38,124 bases of DNA from Candidatus Obscuribacterales bacterium (GTDB lineage Bacteria > Cyanobacteriota > Vampirovibrionia > Obscuribacterales > Obscuribacteraceae). Within the stretch, counting starts at the first letter, position 1; the number at the start of each line of letters is the position of its first letter. Location: contig JAKFVU010000064.1 in NCBI GenBank assembly GCA_021732025.1, positions 1 to 38,124 of the forward strand. Reading direction: 5' to 3'. The translations under genes and the position numbers were made by a program. Of this stretch, positions 15,200-22,878 are shown in pieces. The notes beneath the pieces were generated by a model. That model made no database searches. It was not told where the DNA came from and worked only from the letters and a program-made list of their open reading frames with translations.

Positions 15200-15778
15200 A
15201 TGAGAAGACACACTCAAAAGCGCTTTGCCGAAGAAGCCGCCCGCTTCATGGTAGAAGGAACCGAAAGCGAGTACCTGCACGCCAAAGAGCGAGCTATGAT
15301 GATGCTTGGCTTGTCTAGTCAGACTCGTTTGCCTTCCAATCGCAAGGTTCGAGACCTAGTGAGCAAAATCACTAAAGCCGAACTGGGTGAAGATGAGGTT
15401 GCCCGTCGAGTTCGCGAGATGCGCGAAATTGCCTTAGAAATAATGGAGATTATTGAGGCTTTTGATCCGTTTCTGATTGGCAGCACCCTGAGCGGCGAGA
15501 TACGCCAGACTTCAGATATCGATTTGCACGCGTATTCTGACGATTTTGAAGAGATAAAATTTCTTCTTGTTGATTGGGGCTACCGAGATATTGACGAAGA
15601 GATTGTGCAAAGTATGAAAGGCACGTTCATCCATCTAAAGTGGCTTGAACGTGGTTATCCGGTTGAGATAACTATTTATTCGTGGGCAATGCGTGATCTC
15701 ATTCAGTTTTCGTCGATCACGGGCAAACCCATGAAACGAGCCGAAATTGCTGCTGTCAGACACTTGCTGCGCTCTTAG
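15200..15778 (+). CDS. Nucleotidyltransferase-fold protein
   Basis: A 192-residue protein with a helical N-terminal half and a nucleotidyltransferase-superfamily core. The signature is GSTLSGEIRQTSDIDLH, with G94/S95 and metal ligands D106 and D108. E156 in YPVEITIYS sits where the third carboxylate is expected. Members of this superfamily transfer nucleotides to proteins, antibiotics or RNA; antitoxin and AMPylation roles also occur. I cannot choose among these. The ATG at 15200 is at a plausible position, but its ribosome-binding site (AGGG about 14 bases upstream) is poor. It is followed by the TonB-C protein after 58 bp. Confidence 0.8.
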   Translation: MRRHTQKRFAEEAARFMVEGTESEYLHAKERAMMMLGLSSQTRLPSNRKVRDLVSKITKAELGEDEVARRVREMREIALEIMEIIEAFDPFLIGSTLSGEIRQTSDIDLHAYSDDFEEIKFLLVDWGYRDIDEEIVQSMKGTFIHLKWLERGYPVEITIYSWAMRDLIQFSSITGKPMKRAEIAAVRHLLRS

Positions 15779-15836
15779 CGATATCAGAGACTTTAAGCAT
15801 AGGTCGTCGAGCACGACATGATAGGAGAAGACTGGC

Positions 15837-16346
15837 TTGGAAAAGAAAGGTGATGATCGAGTTTTCTTTTTGATGCTGCTTCTCGCCCTGATTTTGGGTC
15901 TGATTAGTATGTTTGCAGCACGGGAGAATCTTAAGAGCTCTGCACCCTCAAAGCCTTCACAATCATTGAGAAGCGCTGACGGTACAGTTAATTTCGAAGA
16001 CTATATGAGTGTTATGCAAAGACGAATCAAGCGCAGTTGGTTCCCGCCTAAAAATGCTCGATCGCTCAGAGGGGAAGTTCTATTCAAAGTGCATAGTGAT
16101 GGCTCTATGTCTAATTTACGCATGCTCAAGAGTACTAACCTTGCTATTGCCGATCAGGCTATGCTGAACGCTGTAGAGAATGCCGCCCCTTTTCGCCCCT
16201 TGCCTACTGGTGCGCCTGCTGACGTCGATATAGAGTTTAGCTTTGACTATAATGTCTTTAATGGTGGCAGTCTAAAAAACATTGACGCTGATGGAGCGCG
16301 ATCTCGAGCTGGAGCTGATTACAGCAAAAGCATACCTGTGCCTTAA
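15837..16346 (+). CDS. TonB C-terminal-domain protein with one membrane anchor
   Basis: A 169-residue protein. A single N-terminal TM (about 9-27, FFLMLLLALILGLISMF) is followed by a short Ser/Pro linker and a TonB-C-like domain (about 60-145): YMSVMQRRIKRSWFPP, then GEVLFKVHSDGSMSNLRML and AVENAAPFRPLP. Such domains contact outer-membrane receptors or the cell wall, or act in periplasmic signalling. The usual Pro-rich spacer and the partner genes exbB/exbD are absent, so it may not be a classical energy transducer. The start is a TTG with GGAG nine bases upstream. Its last four bases overlap the converging hydrolase gene. Confidence 0.88.
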   Translation: MEKKGDDRVFFLMLLLALILGLISMFAARENLKSSAPSKPSQSLRSADGTVNFEDYMSVMQRRIKRSWFPPKNARSLRGEVLFKVHSDGSMSNLRMLKSTNLAIADQAMLNAVENAAPFRPLPTGAPADVDIEFSFDYNVFNGGSLKNIDADGARSRAGADYSKSIPVP

Positions 16347-17275
16347 GGGTTCTGCTTCGTCGCGGCAAACTGGCCGAGGAAGAGTTTAAGCTGCTGTTCA
16401 AAGGCCGGGCGATCGCCGTCACTTACTCTCACATGCACACTTGTGGGAAGTTCTAGATATTGAAACGGTTGAGTTGCTTCACGCGCCAACCGCTGGCAGT
16501 GACTTATTGGCACTTGCTTGTCTAATGCCGTGCCAATCACCAGTACTGGTGCGTGCTTTTCTTTTAACATTGCCAAATTATTGAAGGTGGGTTCCATGAA
16601 GAGAAACTCTGGATATATCGTTGTTATTGTTAGCTGCTGATCGGCCCAATCTTTGGGTGAAGTAAATGGCGACTCAAGAATCATTCCTTTGAGCGGCCGT
16701 CTTTTGCTTAGCTCGCTAGTAGCTCCAGCGCCAAATGACTCACCGTAGGCAATTACTGAACCCAATGGATACTTCAATTCTGTTACTAAATAATCATGGG
16801 CCAATAAGATGTCTGGCACCCACCTATCAATATTGCATTTGCCAGAAGATAGGCCGTAACCCTCTTGATCGTAGACCAAAACCGAATAGCCGAGCTTGAG
16901 CATAGTGGCAATTTGGAAAGGGTCGCAAAGATAGTTTATTGAGCTGCCCACACCTTGCGAATACAAGATTATTCCGCGTTCTTTCTCTTTCGGCAGTTGA
17001 AACAGAATGCTGTCTAGTTCTACTGATGGTTTATCTGAGGCCTTCGAAAGAGCGTCGGTTTTACTTTCGATAATCTTGCCATGCTTAGCCAGTACGCCGT
17101 TGATTGTAATGGGGTAGTTCGCCCTTCTGTCTGGCGGGTGAAACATTATGCGGCCTGCTAATTCTCGATTTAGTCGAGGCGCGCCATAGAAATAGAGCCC
17201 AACCAACGGCACCGTCGCCAGTGTGAGAACCACTATTAGTGCCCGCCAAAGTTTTTTGATGTCGAGTCTTTTCAC
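16343..17275 (-). CDS. Membrane-anchored alpha/beta-hydrolase
   Basis: A 310-residue hydrolase with an N-terminal anchor (about 10-30). The core has ILYSQGVGSSINY (oxyanion region), VYDQEGYGLSSG, nucleophile S180 in YGESFGAG, an acid near 259 in GTALDKQVP and a His near 285 in TSVHVRV. The pattern fits the BEM46/FrsA-like serine hydrolases of the cell envelope, whose substrates are poorly known. The GTG at 17275 lacks a strong ribosome-binding site. It lies 36 bp after the CPBP protease gene and is probably co-transcribed with it. Confidence 0.88.
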   Translation of the reverse strand: MKRLDIKKLWRALIVVLTLATVPLVGLYFYGAPRLNRELAGRIMFHPPDRRANYPITINGVLAKHGKIIESKTDALSKASDKPSVELDSILFQLPKEKERGIILYSQGVGSSINYLCDPFQIATMLKLGYSVLVYDQEGYGLSSGKCNIDRWVPDILLAHDYLVTELKYPLGSVIAYGESFGAGATSELSKRRPLKGMILESPFTSPKDWADQQLTITTIYPEFLFMEPTFNNLAMLKEKHAPVLVIGTALDKQVPISHCQRLAREATQPFQYLELPTSVHVRVSDGDRPAFEQQLKLFLGQFAATKQNP

Positions 17276-17311
17276 TGTAGCTTTTTCTGTTTGTAGATCT
17301 AAATTTTAGTC

Positions 17312-18841
17312 TTATCGATTAACCAGAACTGCTGTTGCAAGTACAATCCAACCGTTCCACATGCCATGTATGGCGGTGGTGACAAGGAGGCTGCGACTGC
17401 GCTCGTAAAAGGCCGCCAGAATAATTCCGATACCAAAGTATTGCCAGAACCCGGCCAAGTCAAAGTGATAGCCGGCAAATATTAGAGCACTACATATAAT
17501 GCCGACCTTGACACCGAAGCGATTTCGTAGCCAGCCGTACAGTAAGCCTCTAAAAAGCAGTTCTTCGCAAAATGGGGCTAGTATCAAAATGAAAAATATT
17601 GATCCGAATATACTCAAATAGTCTAGTGAGACAAAAGAGTTAATCATGGTTAGCTGTGCACTGTTAGAAACAGCAACAGGTGCCTCAGGTAATAGGCTGC
17701 GAAGAAAGCGAATCGCCATATTGAGAGATACCATAGCTGCAAATCCAGCACCGACTAGTTGAGCAAATTGCAGTGGACTGGTTACTTGATTGCCTCTCAT
17801 GAAGGCTTGTCTGATTGATAATTTGTTGGGGCGACAAACTAGAAAATAGAAAGTGAGTATTGCTAGGCTAACACCGCTTACAATTGAAGCCAGTTCGATT
17901 AGTTTCTTTTGTTCTGCAGCATTAGGTTCTGTATGAGTCAGCACTGTGGCCATACCGATGCACACTCCAACAAGTATACTGATAGCCGTTTGGGCGTATA
18001 GCGTGCTTAAAATAATGGCATACACTCGGCGAAAGTCTTTAGATAGTGGCTCAAATGCCCCGCTATCGCGTTTCTTCATGAGGGCGTCAAATATTACGTA
18101 AGCGCCAAGGGCTGCCAGCAGTAGTTTTAGAACGTGGAAGACGGCATATTTAGCTCTCCATTCGCTCGATTTTTTTTCTGCTTCTGCTATTTCTGTGGCC
18201 AGCAAAGGGCTGTTTGTTAGTTTGTAAGCTTCTTCTGTGGTGCTTTGTCTATACCAACCTGATGGAAGAGCTTTGATTGCTGCAATATCCGTTGCGGGTT
18301 CAAAGCTCTTCGGATCGAGATAGAGATGTTGAAGGCTCGTCAAAAGCGGTGACATCTTGCCACCACTTCTGGTGTAATGTTCAAAAACAGGTTTCGTATC
18401 CTCGCCGCTGTTTTTTGTCAATATAATAAGGCGAGCTGTCAACTCATCGTCATTGGGGTAGTATTTCGCAAGGGTTTTGACAGACTCTAAAACTTTCTCC
18501 GTTGACTTTTGAGGTAAATTCTTTTCCTCTATTCCGACAATGAGTTTTAGCGGCCCTTCAAATTGTTCTAGGTAAGAAACGCCAATTAGTCCGCTGGCCG
18601 ATAGGTCTGCCTGCTTAAGCCGAGCACTTTGTGGCAGTTTGGTTGTCTCTTTTTCTATAATATCTTTCGGCAGAAACTCTGCACTGAGGCCAATCACCAC
18701 GACCAAGGTGGTAAAGACTAGGAGGACATCGACGCACGTGCGCTGCCATTTGCCTTTTACCACGATGGCGACGATTGCACTTATGAAAGTGCCGAAGGAA
18801 ACACCGAGAAAGAGAAGAGTCCACAGGATTACCCAGGCCAT
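17312..18841 (-). CDS. CPBP-family intramembrane metalloprotease
   Basis: A 509-residue membrane protein. TM1 lies at about 5-27. A long extracytoplasmic or soluble section (about 60-225) follows, containing helical repeats, and then a C-terminal multi-pass domain. The CPBP (CAAX protease and bacteriocin-processing) motifs are complete: EELLFRG with E426/E427 and R431, H459 in FAGYHFD, and HGMWNG with H492 and N496. These residues form the metal-glutamate active site. The long N-terminal extension is unusual, because many family members are only 200-300 residues long. The ATG at 18841 has AGGA six bases upstream. The substrate is unknown. Confidence 0.92.
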   Translation of the reverse strand: MAWVILWTLLFLGVSFGTFISAIVAIVVKGKWQRTCVDVLLVFTTLVVVIGLSAEFLPKDIIEKETTKLPQSARLKQADLSASGLIGVSYLEQFEGPLKLIVGIEEKNLPQKSTEKVLESVKTLAKYYPNDDELTARLIILTKNSGEDTKPVFEHYTRSGGKMSPLLTSLQHLYLDPKSFEPATDIAAIKALPSGWYRQSTTEEAYKLTNSPLLATEIAEAEKKSSEWRAKYAVFHVLKLLLAALGAYVIFDALMKKRDSGAFEPLSKDFRRVYAIILSTLYAQTAISILVGVCIGMATVLTHTEPNAAEQKKLIELASIVSGVSLAILTFYFLVCRPNKLSIRQAFMRGNQVTSPLQFAQLVGAGFAAMVSLNMAIRFLRSLLPEAPVAVSNSAQLTMINSFVSLDYLSIFGSIFFILILAPFCEELLFRGLLYGWLRNRFGVKVGIICSALIFAGYHFDLAGFWQYFGIGIILAAFYERSRSLLVTTAIHGMWNGWIVLATAVLVNR

Positions 18842-18871
18842 AGAGTTCCTTTTTGAGTGCTAAAAAGTGGC

Positions 18872-18885
18872 TCGTTGGTCAACGA
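18872..18885. promoter_or_regulatory. 14-bp palindrome between the CPBP and hydrolase genes
   Basis: TCGTTGGTCAACGA has perfect 6-bp arms around GT. It lies 31 bp upstream of the CPBP start and about 85 bp upstream of the divergent hydrolase, so one bound protein could affect both genes. Confidence 0.35.
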
Positions 18886-18967
18886 ACACCTCACTTACCC
18901 TTTATGCCCAGCGAGCATTTACTTACTGCTATGCTATTTATCTAACTTAGCGATTGCTAGAGAAGGG

Positions 18968-19705
18968 ATGGTAGTTTTGAAATTGTTCACGAAGCTTCCG
19001 CAATGGACCATCACTGCTTGTGTTTCGGCCTTCTTGCTAATGTGTTCAGCTAATCTCACTGCTCATGCTCAGGTCGAAAGGTATTTAAGCAAAGGCAAAT
19101 CCATAAGAGTCGAGTGGTTTCGGCCTTCTGCTGATGCCGGAAAGCCCGTAGTGCTCATTCTCTATGGAGCAAGTGGCGGTGACGATGGGGCCTACTACCG
19201 AGGGTGTGCTCAGCAATTTGCTGACGCCGGATTTGTGGCCGGTGTTGTTCATTATTTTGATGCGCATAACCTGAAATGGGCAAACTCCGCTCAAATGTCT
19301 CAGCATTTTACTGAATGGCAGGGTACGGTAACTGACGCCGTCAACTATTCGCAGAAACTTTTCGGAGCAAAAAGGAAGGTCGATCTATTCGGATATTCGC
19401 TAGGTGCTCAGCTAGCACTTTCTTGTGCTTCTCGAGATGGACGAATCGCGGCTGTGTCCAGTATGTCTGGCTGCTTTGTCTCGCCCCCAGCTAAAGTGGC
19501 CAAAATGCCGCCAGTCTTAATGCTGCACGGTACTCGCGATAATACGGTGTCGCTGCAAAAGGAGAAGAAAACAGAAGTGCAATTAATGCAGTTGGGCTCG
19601 CCTTACGAGGTTCACCTTTATGCCAAACAGGGGCACTGCTTTGACTCTGAGTGTGCTCAAGATGCCGTTGTTCGCACCATCGCCTTTTTTAACCGTAATA
19701 AGTAA
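18968..19705 (+). CDS. Exported dienelactone-hydrolase-family protein
   Basis: About 245 residues. A signal peptide (about 12-35, ITACVSAFLLMCSANLTAHA) predicts export. The alpha/beta-hydrolase core has LILYGASGGDDGAY, nucleophile S144 in FGYSLGAQ, D191 in HGTRDNTV and H223 in KQGHCFD, as in dienelactone-hydrolase-type serine hydrolases. In other family members the nucleophile is Cys; here it is Ser. The ATG at 18968 sits directly against its AAGGG, so the TTG at 18977, with the same site about nine bases away, may be the real start. A longer frame from 18857 is unlikely. It converges with the methyltransferase gene across 16 bp. Confidence 0.88.
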   Translation: MVVLKLFTKLPQWTITACVSAFLLMCSANLTAHAQVERYLSKGKSIRVEWFRPSADAGKPVVLILYGASGGDDGAYYRGCAQQFADAGFVAGVVHYFDAHNLKWANSAQMSQHFTEWQGTVTDAVNYSQKLFGAKRKVDLFGYSLGAQLALSCASRDGRIAAVSSMSGCFVSPPAKVAKMPPVLMLHGTRDNTVSLQKEKKTEVQLMQLGSPYEVHLYAKQGHCFDSECAQDAVVRTIAFFNRNK

Positions 19706-19721
19706 GGCTTTGTAATTGCCC

Positions 19722-20369
19722 TTAGCGTTTCTGAAATAGCGCCTTCCAGGCTAAATGCTTGGTGCCATTATCTAAAATGAAATAAGTGCGCTCCAGTTTG
19801 ACTACGGCAAAATGTGGCTCTACCGGAGTGAGAAGTTCAATTGCACTTAGTTGCGGGGGCCCAACCTCAGGGTTCTCTCTATATTCATCCTTGCAGCCTG
19901 AAATACTCAGCCATTGGGCACCTGATTTGAGCGCAGTTGCCACTCTTTCGACAAAAAGAGAACGTTTGGCCCGCTCAATGATGTGATAGACGCCGCGGTC
20001 AAAGGCAAAGTCTTGCGTACCAGGCTCAACTGGTGTGGTTTCACAAATATCTATCAGGTGGAAGTCGATAGCTGCTTGCGCTTCAGCAGCCTTTTTCTGG
20101 GCAGCATCCATGGCCGTCGGGGCAATTTCAGTAGTCGTGACCGAACAGCCGTGTTTTGCCATCCAAATAGCGTTTGTACCAGTTCCACAGCCGATTTCTA
20201 AAACTAGCTTAGGGTAGTTGCCTGCACCGAGGCTGGCGAAATACTCTTCTAGTTCTGGAGCTGGCAGACCGCTGTCCCACGGGGCCGAGTTGGGTTGCTT
20301 GTAACGTTCTTCCCAATCGTACTGGCGTTCGCTGTTATCGGCGCTTTCTGTCTCTTGCTGGCTTTTCAC
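19722..20369 (-). CDS. Class I SAM-dependent methyltransferase
   Basis: A 215-residue cytoplasmic methyltransferase. Residues 18-45 (YDWEERYKQPNSAPWDSG) form a lead often seen in small thiopurine/tellurite-type and related methyltransferases. Motif I is LEIGCGTGTN (57-66), followed by the acidic end of beta 2 at VTTTEIAPTAMDAA and motif IV around FDRGVYHII. The methyl acceptor is not identifiable. The start is a GTG at 20369, and the upstream gap of 47 bp is shared with the divergent hydrolase-fold gene, so the two promoters must overlap. Confidence 0.88.
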   Translation of the reverse strand: MKSQQETESADNSERQYDWEERYKQPNSAPWDSGLPAPELEEYFASLGAGNYPKLVLEIGCGTGTNAIWMAKHGCSVTTTEIAPTAMDAAQKKAAEAQAAIDFHLIDICETTPVEPGTQDFAFDRGVYHIIERAKRSLFVERVATALKSGAQWLSISGCKDEYRENPEVGPPQLSAIELLTPVEPHFAVVKLERTYFILDNGTKHLAWKALFQKR

Positions 20370-20380
20370 TTGTAACCCGG

Positions 20381-20410
20381 TTGTGATACTGCACTTGGTT
20401 GAGCTAAGAT
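20381..20410 (+). promoter_or_regulatory. Candidate promoter that would make a leaderless message
   Basis: TTGTGA (20381-20386) and TAAGAT (20405-20410) are 18 bp apart on the plus strand. The ATG of the next gene is at 20417, only six bases past the -10 box. Transcription would thus start at or next to the start codon. Confidence 0.4.
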
Positions 20411-20416
20411 TCTAAC

Positions 20417-21097
20417 ATGACTGCAGTAAGCCACCAATCGAATAAATCACCGCAACACTTGGTCGTAGCCCTTGATGGTGTTGGTGGAACTGGTATCTTG
20501 CCATATTCGCTGATGGCAGCTGCTAAGCTCGGAGGAGCCAGCCTAAAGGTTCAGCGCTTCTTTTGGAATCACGGTGTTTTTATGCCGTTTCATGACTTGC
20601 TCGATAGAGAGCACATTAATAGAAAGGGTGAGGAACTTGCTCAGTTGATCGAATCTCAAGACCGCGAGGTTTCGGTTCAGGTGGTGGCGAAAAGTGGTGG
20701 CAGTTTAGTCGCGGTCAAGGCGCTGGAATTGTTGCCACCAAATAGAGTGGTACGCACCATGTTGCTGTCGCCTGCTATATCTCCACAGTATGATTTAAGT
20801 CGTGCATTGCAAGCCGTTGAGCGAAGTCTGATCTGTTATTACTCACCATATGATCGCCTCATTCTGGGGATGGGCACATCCATTTTTGGCACCTCAGATG
20901 GTGTGCGAACTGTAAGTGCTGGTTGCGCTGGCTTTGCCGCTACACCAGATATTTGTATGTATCCCGAGCAATACTCGAAACTAGAACAAGAGCGTTGGCG
21001 GCCGGGAATGCTCAGACAATTGCACAATGGTATGCATTTTGGTAACAGCTCGACTCCTTGGCTGTTGAAGAACGTTGTGCCGCGGTTGATTGAGTGA
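20417..21097 (+). CDS. Alpha/beta-hydrolase-fold protein
   Basis: A 226-residue protein without a signal peptide. It begins with a beta strand LVVALDGVGGTG, has a nucleophile-elbow-like AKSGGS with S93, a possible acid D146 in YYSPYDRLIL and a possible base H207 in NGMHFGN. This order fits a lipase-like serine hydrolase, but overall similarity to a named family is not evident. No ribosome-binding site is seen upstream, in keeping with a leaderless start. The end overlaps a possible GTG of the next frame, although that gene more probably starts at 21160. Confidence 0.78.
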   Translation: MTAVSHQSNKSPQHLVVALDGVGGTGILPYSLMAAAKLGGASLKVQRFFWNHGVFMPFHDLLDREHINRKGEELAQLIESQDREVSVQVVAKSGGSLVAVKALELLPPNRVVRTMLLSPAISPQYDLSRALQAVERSLICYYSPYDRLILGMGTSIFGTSDGVRTVSAGCAGFAATPDICMYPEQYSKLEQERWRPGMLRQLHNGMHFGNSSTPWLLKNVVPRLIE

Positions 21098-21159
21098 TTT
21101 GGGAACCTAATCAGGGGCTGTGCGTCAGCGCGATAGCTTTAGATGATGAGGTTAGTACC

Positions 21160-21576
21160 ATGAATTCCGATGAGGGGCAGACCAAGGCTAAGGCCATTGC
21201 TGTAAGCGGCATACCGCTGCCTGGCACATTGGTTCAGGTGCCCGGTACCGCTGTCGTTCCCAACCGCGATGAGCCGGATGAGCCCTTCAAGGTCGACGGC
21301 ACTGGTGAGCAATATGCCCGCGATTACTTTGACGATGAGTCTGATCGCCTAGGTGGTTTGGAGGATAGTTACGTCCCAGCTACACGCGGAAAGGTGTGGT
21401 CACCATCTCTTGATGATGAAGAGAACACCGATCCAAATGCAGCTGAAAGTAACGACAGTGAAGTGTTTTTGCCTGAAGCAAAATCTTTAGAAGTAGATAA
21501 CGAAGTCAGGTTTGGCATGGAAGATGATGAAGAGTTGGCCGTGCGGACTGACAAGTTTGACGATAGTTCAATTTAG
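21160..21576 (+). CDS. Hypothetical acidic protein
   Basis: About 138 residues from the ATG at 21160, which has GAGGT eight bases upstream; a GTG at 21094 overlapping the previous stop would add 22 residues but lacks a site. The protein is strongly acidic, with runs such as LDDEENTDPN and MEDDEELAV, few hydrophobics and no TM or signal. It is probably largely disordered. I recognise no family. It lies 63 bp after the hydrolase-fold gene and 21 bp before the metallothionein-like gene, so the three may share a transcript that ends at the 21829 hairpin. Confidence 0.65.
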   Translation: MNSDEGQTKAKAIAVSGIPLPGTLVQVPGTAVVPNRDEPDEPFKVDGTGEQYARDYFDDESDRLGGLEDSYVPATRGKVWSPSLDDEENTDPNAAESNDSEVFLPEAKSLEVDNEVRFGMEDDEELAVRTDKFDDSSI

Positions 21577-21596
21577 TAACGAGAGAGGAAGAATTT

Positions 21597-21806
21597 ATGG
21601 CGATTGAAGAGTCACAGGTTTCCGAGGTGCATTCGTGTACTCATGCTGCCTGTAAGTGTAAGGTTAGAGACGGTGAGTGTTGCGGAGATTTCTGCATGAA
21701 TATCGACTCTACTGGAGAAGATCCCCATTGTGGTTGTGGCCACACTGACTGTGATATGACTGCTGAGATGGGTAATGAGAGCACTTTCGCATCATCCGGA
21801 TCGTAG
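21597..21806 (+). CDS. Small Cys-rich metallothionein-like protein
   Basis: A 69-residue protein with nine cysteines (14, 19, 21, 28, 29, 33, 45, 47, 52) and nearby histidines (12, 16, 44, 49). The order CTHAACKC, GECCGDFC and HCGCGHTDC resembles bacterial SmtA/BmtA metallothioneins, which have an early C..C.C cluster, a central C...C and a late CGH..C. Such proteins bind zinc, cadmium or copper in the cytoplasm. The N- and C-terminal ends are acidic and Ser-rich rather than conserved. GAGAGGAAG precedes the ATG at a proper distance. A strong hairpin terminator follows 22 bp after the stop. Confidence 0.82.
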   Translation: MAIEESQVSEVHSCTHAACKCKVRDGECCGDFCMNIDSTGEDPHCGCGHTDCDMTAEMGNESTFASSGS

Positions 21807-21828
21807 ATAGCCAAATTCCAGATGACAG

Positions 21829-21865
21829 AAAGGGCCTCGATTAGTAATACTATTCGAGGCCTTTC
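21829..21865. terminator. Bidirectional hairpin terminator between converging genes
   Basis: GCCTCGA (21834-21840) pairs with TCGAGGC (21854-21860), extended outward by AAAGG/CCTTT with one bulged G and inward by TAGTA/TACTA. The outer A-rich and T-rich flanks allow stops in both directions, for the metallothionein-like and catalase-like genes. Confidence 0.8.
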
Positions 21866-21868
21866 TAT

Positions 21869-22813
21869 CTAAGCTGTTCCGTTTTTCCTGGCCCGCCATT
21901 CTAAATCGGCAGCATACACTGCTCTTCGCATGCGGCCGGCCCAGCCAATGGGTTCATGCTCAGCGAGTGTTCGATAAGGATTAAACGAAAGTTCTTCACC
22001 GTCTGATTCTTCGACAGGTTCATCGATTTGCAAAACAGTTAGGTCAGCAAGCTCAATTTGAGGGCCGCTCCATTGTTCTGTGGGGTCTTGGTCGTCTTCA
22101 TTACCTTGCTGTATCTGTACACAGAGAGTGAATTTGGCTGTACCTTTTTGCAATTGATCAGTTAGTGCACTGCGCAGATAATCATTGTCTAGCAGATTTA
22201 TATTGGGCCTAGCGGCGGTACCTGCTTGGTGAAAGAGTGAGTATTTGCATGATTTTCTGCCAAAGCGATAAGTGACCTGTGAAAAGTAATCGATATCCAA
22301 AACGCTTTCAGTTATTTTTGCTGTGGCTTTGATTGCATCAATCAATATTGCCGGCCGCTCCACTAGTAATTTGAATATTTTTCCCTGCATTAGCAGTAAC
22401 ATTTGCTCAGCTGTTGCAGCAAAGAACGTCGGATAGTTAGCCATGATGAAGTCTTGTTCAGTTGAGTTTTCTTCTCCGGGTAAAAGCTTCTCACCTGGTA
22501 CGCCCAAGACTTTAAGTGCGACTCCACGAATGTTCGGCAGTGCATCAGGGGCTGTAGGGCCTAGACCGCCGTTGGAGAAACGTAGAACGGCGTCATATGA
22601 ATATGGTGTAGCAAAGAGCCCTACTTGAAGTTCTTTCGGTAGGTTTCGCACTTGTAATGAGGCTCGGACAACTCCAAGCGATTTTGAGTGTAGGCCGCGA
22701 CGTGCCACTGCTCCTGGCTTGTAGTTTTTCTCTTGCCGCTCCAGAATCGTCGCAACCATGGCTGCGATGGTTGCACTCTCGCCACCAGCGCTAAAATCTT
22801 CTGAACTGACCAT
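21869..22813 (-). CDS. Catalase-related heme protein (y4iL-like)
   Basis: A 314-residue protein similar to the divergent catalase-like group. Residues GLHSKSLGVVRASLQV put H42 at the position of the distal catalytic His. RFSNGG (79-84) matches the catalase RFS segment, NIRGVALKVLGV the RGfAvKf strand, and N126 in ANYPTFF the catalytic Asn. The proximal heme-ligand Tyr motif of true catalases (R.fsY.dt) is not evident, and the protein is much shorter than the roughly 480 residues usual for monofunctional catalases. A role with organic or lipid hydroperoxides is possible. The ATG has GAGGG six bases upstream. There is no signal peptide. Confidence 0.82.
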   Translation of the reverse strand: MVSSEDFSAGGESATIAAMVATILERQEKNYKPGAVARRGLHSKSLGVVRASLQVRNLPKELQVGLFATPYSYDAVLRFSNGGLGPTAPDALPNIRGVALKVLGVPGEKLLPGEENSTEQDFIMANYPTFFAATAEQMLLLMQGKIFKLLVERPAILIDAIKATAKITESVLDIDYFSQVTYRFGRKSCKYSLFHQAGTAARPNINLLDNDYLRSALTDQLQKGTAKFTLCVQIQQGNEDDQDPTEQWSGPQIELADLTVLQIDEPVEESDGEELSFNPYRTLAEHEPIGWAGRMRRAVYAADLEWRARKNGTA

Positions 22814-22878
22814 GATTTGCCCTCGTTTGACTGTACCTGAGTCGTAACGTGGTTAGATTTGTTCCATTAGTTCTATAG

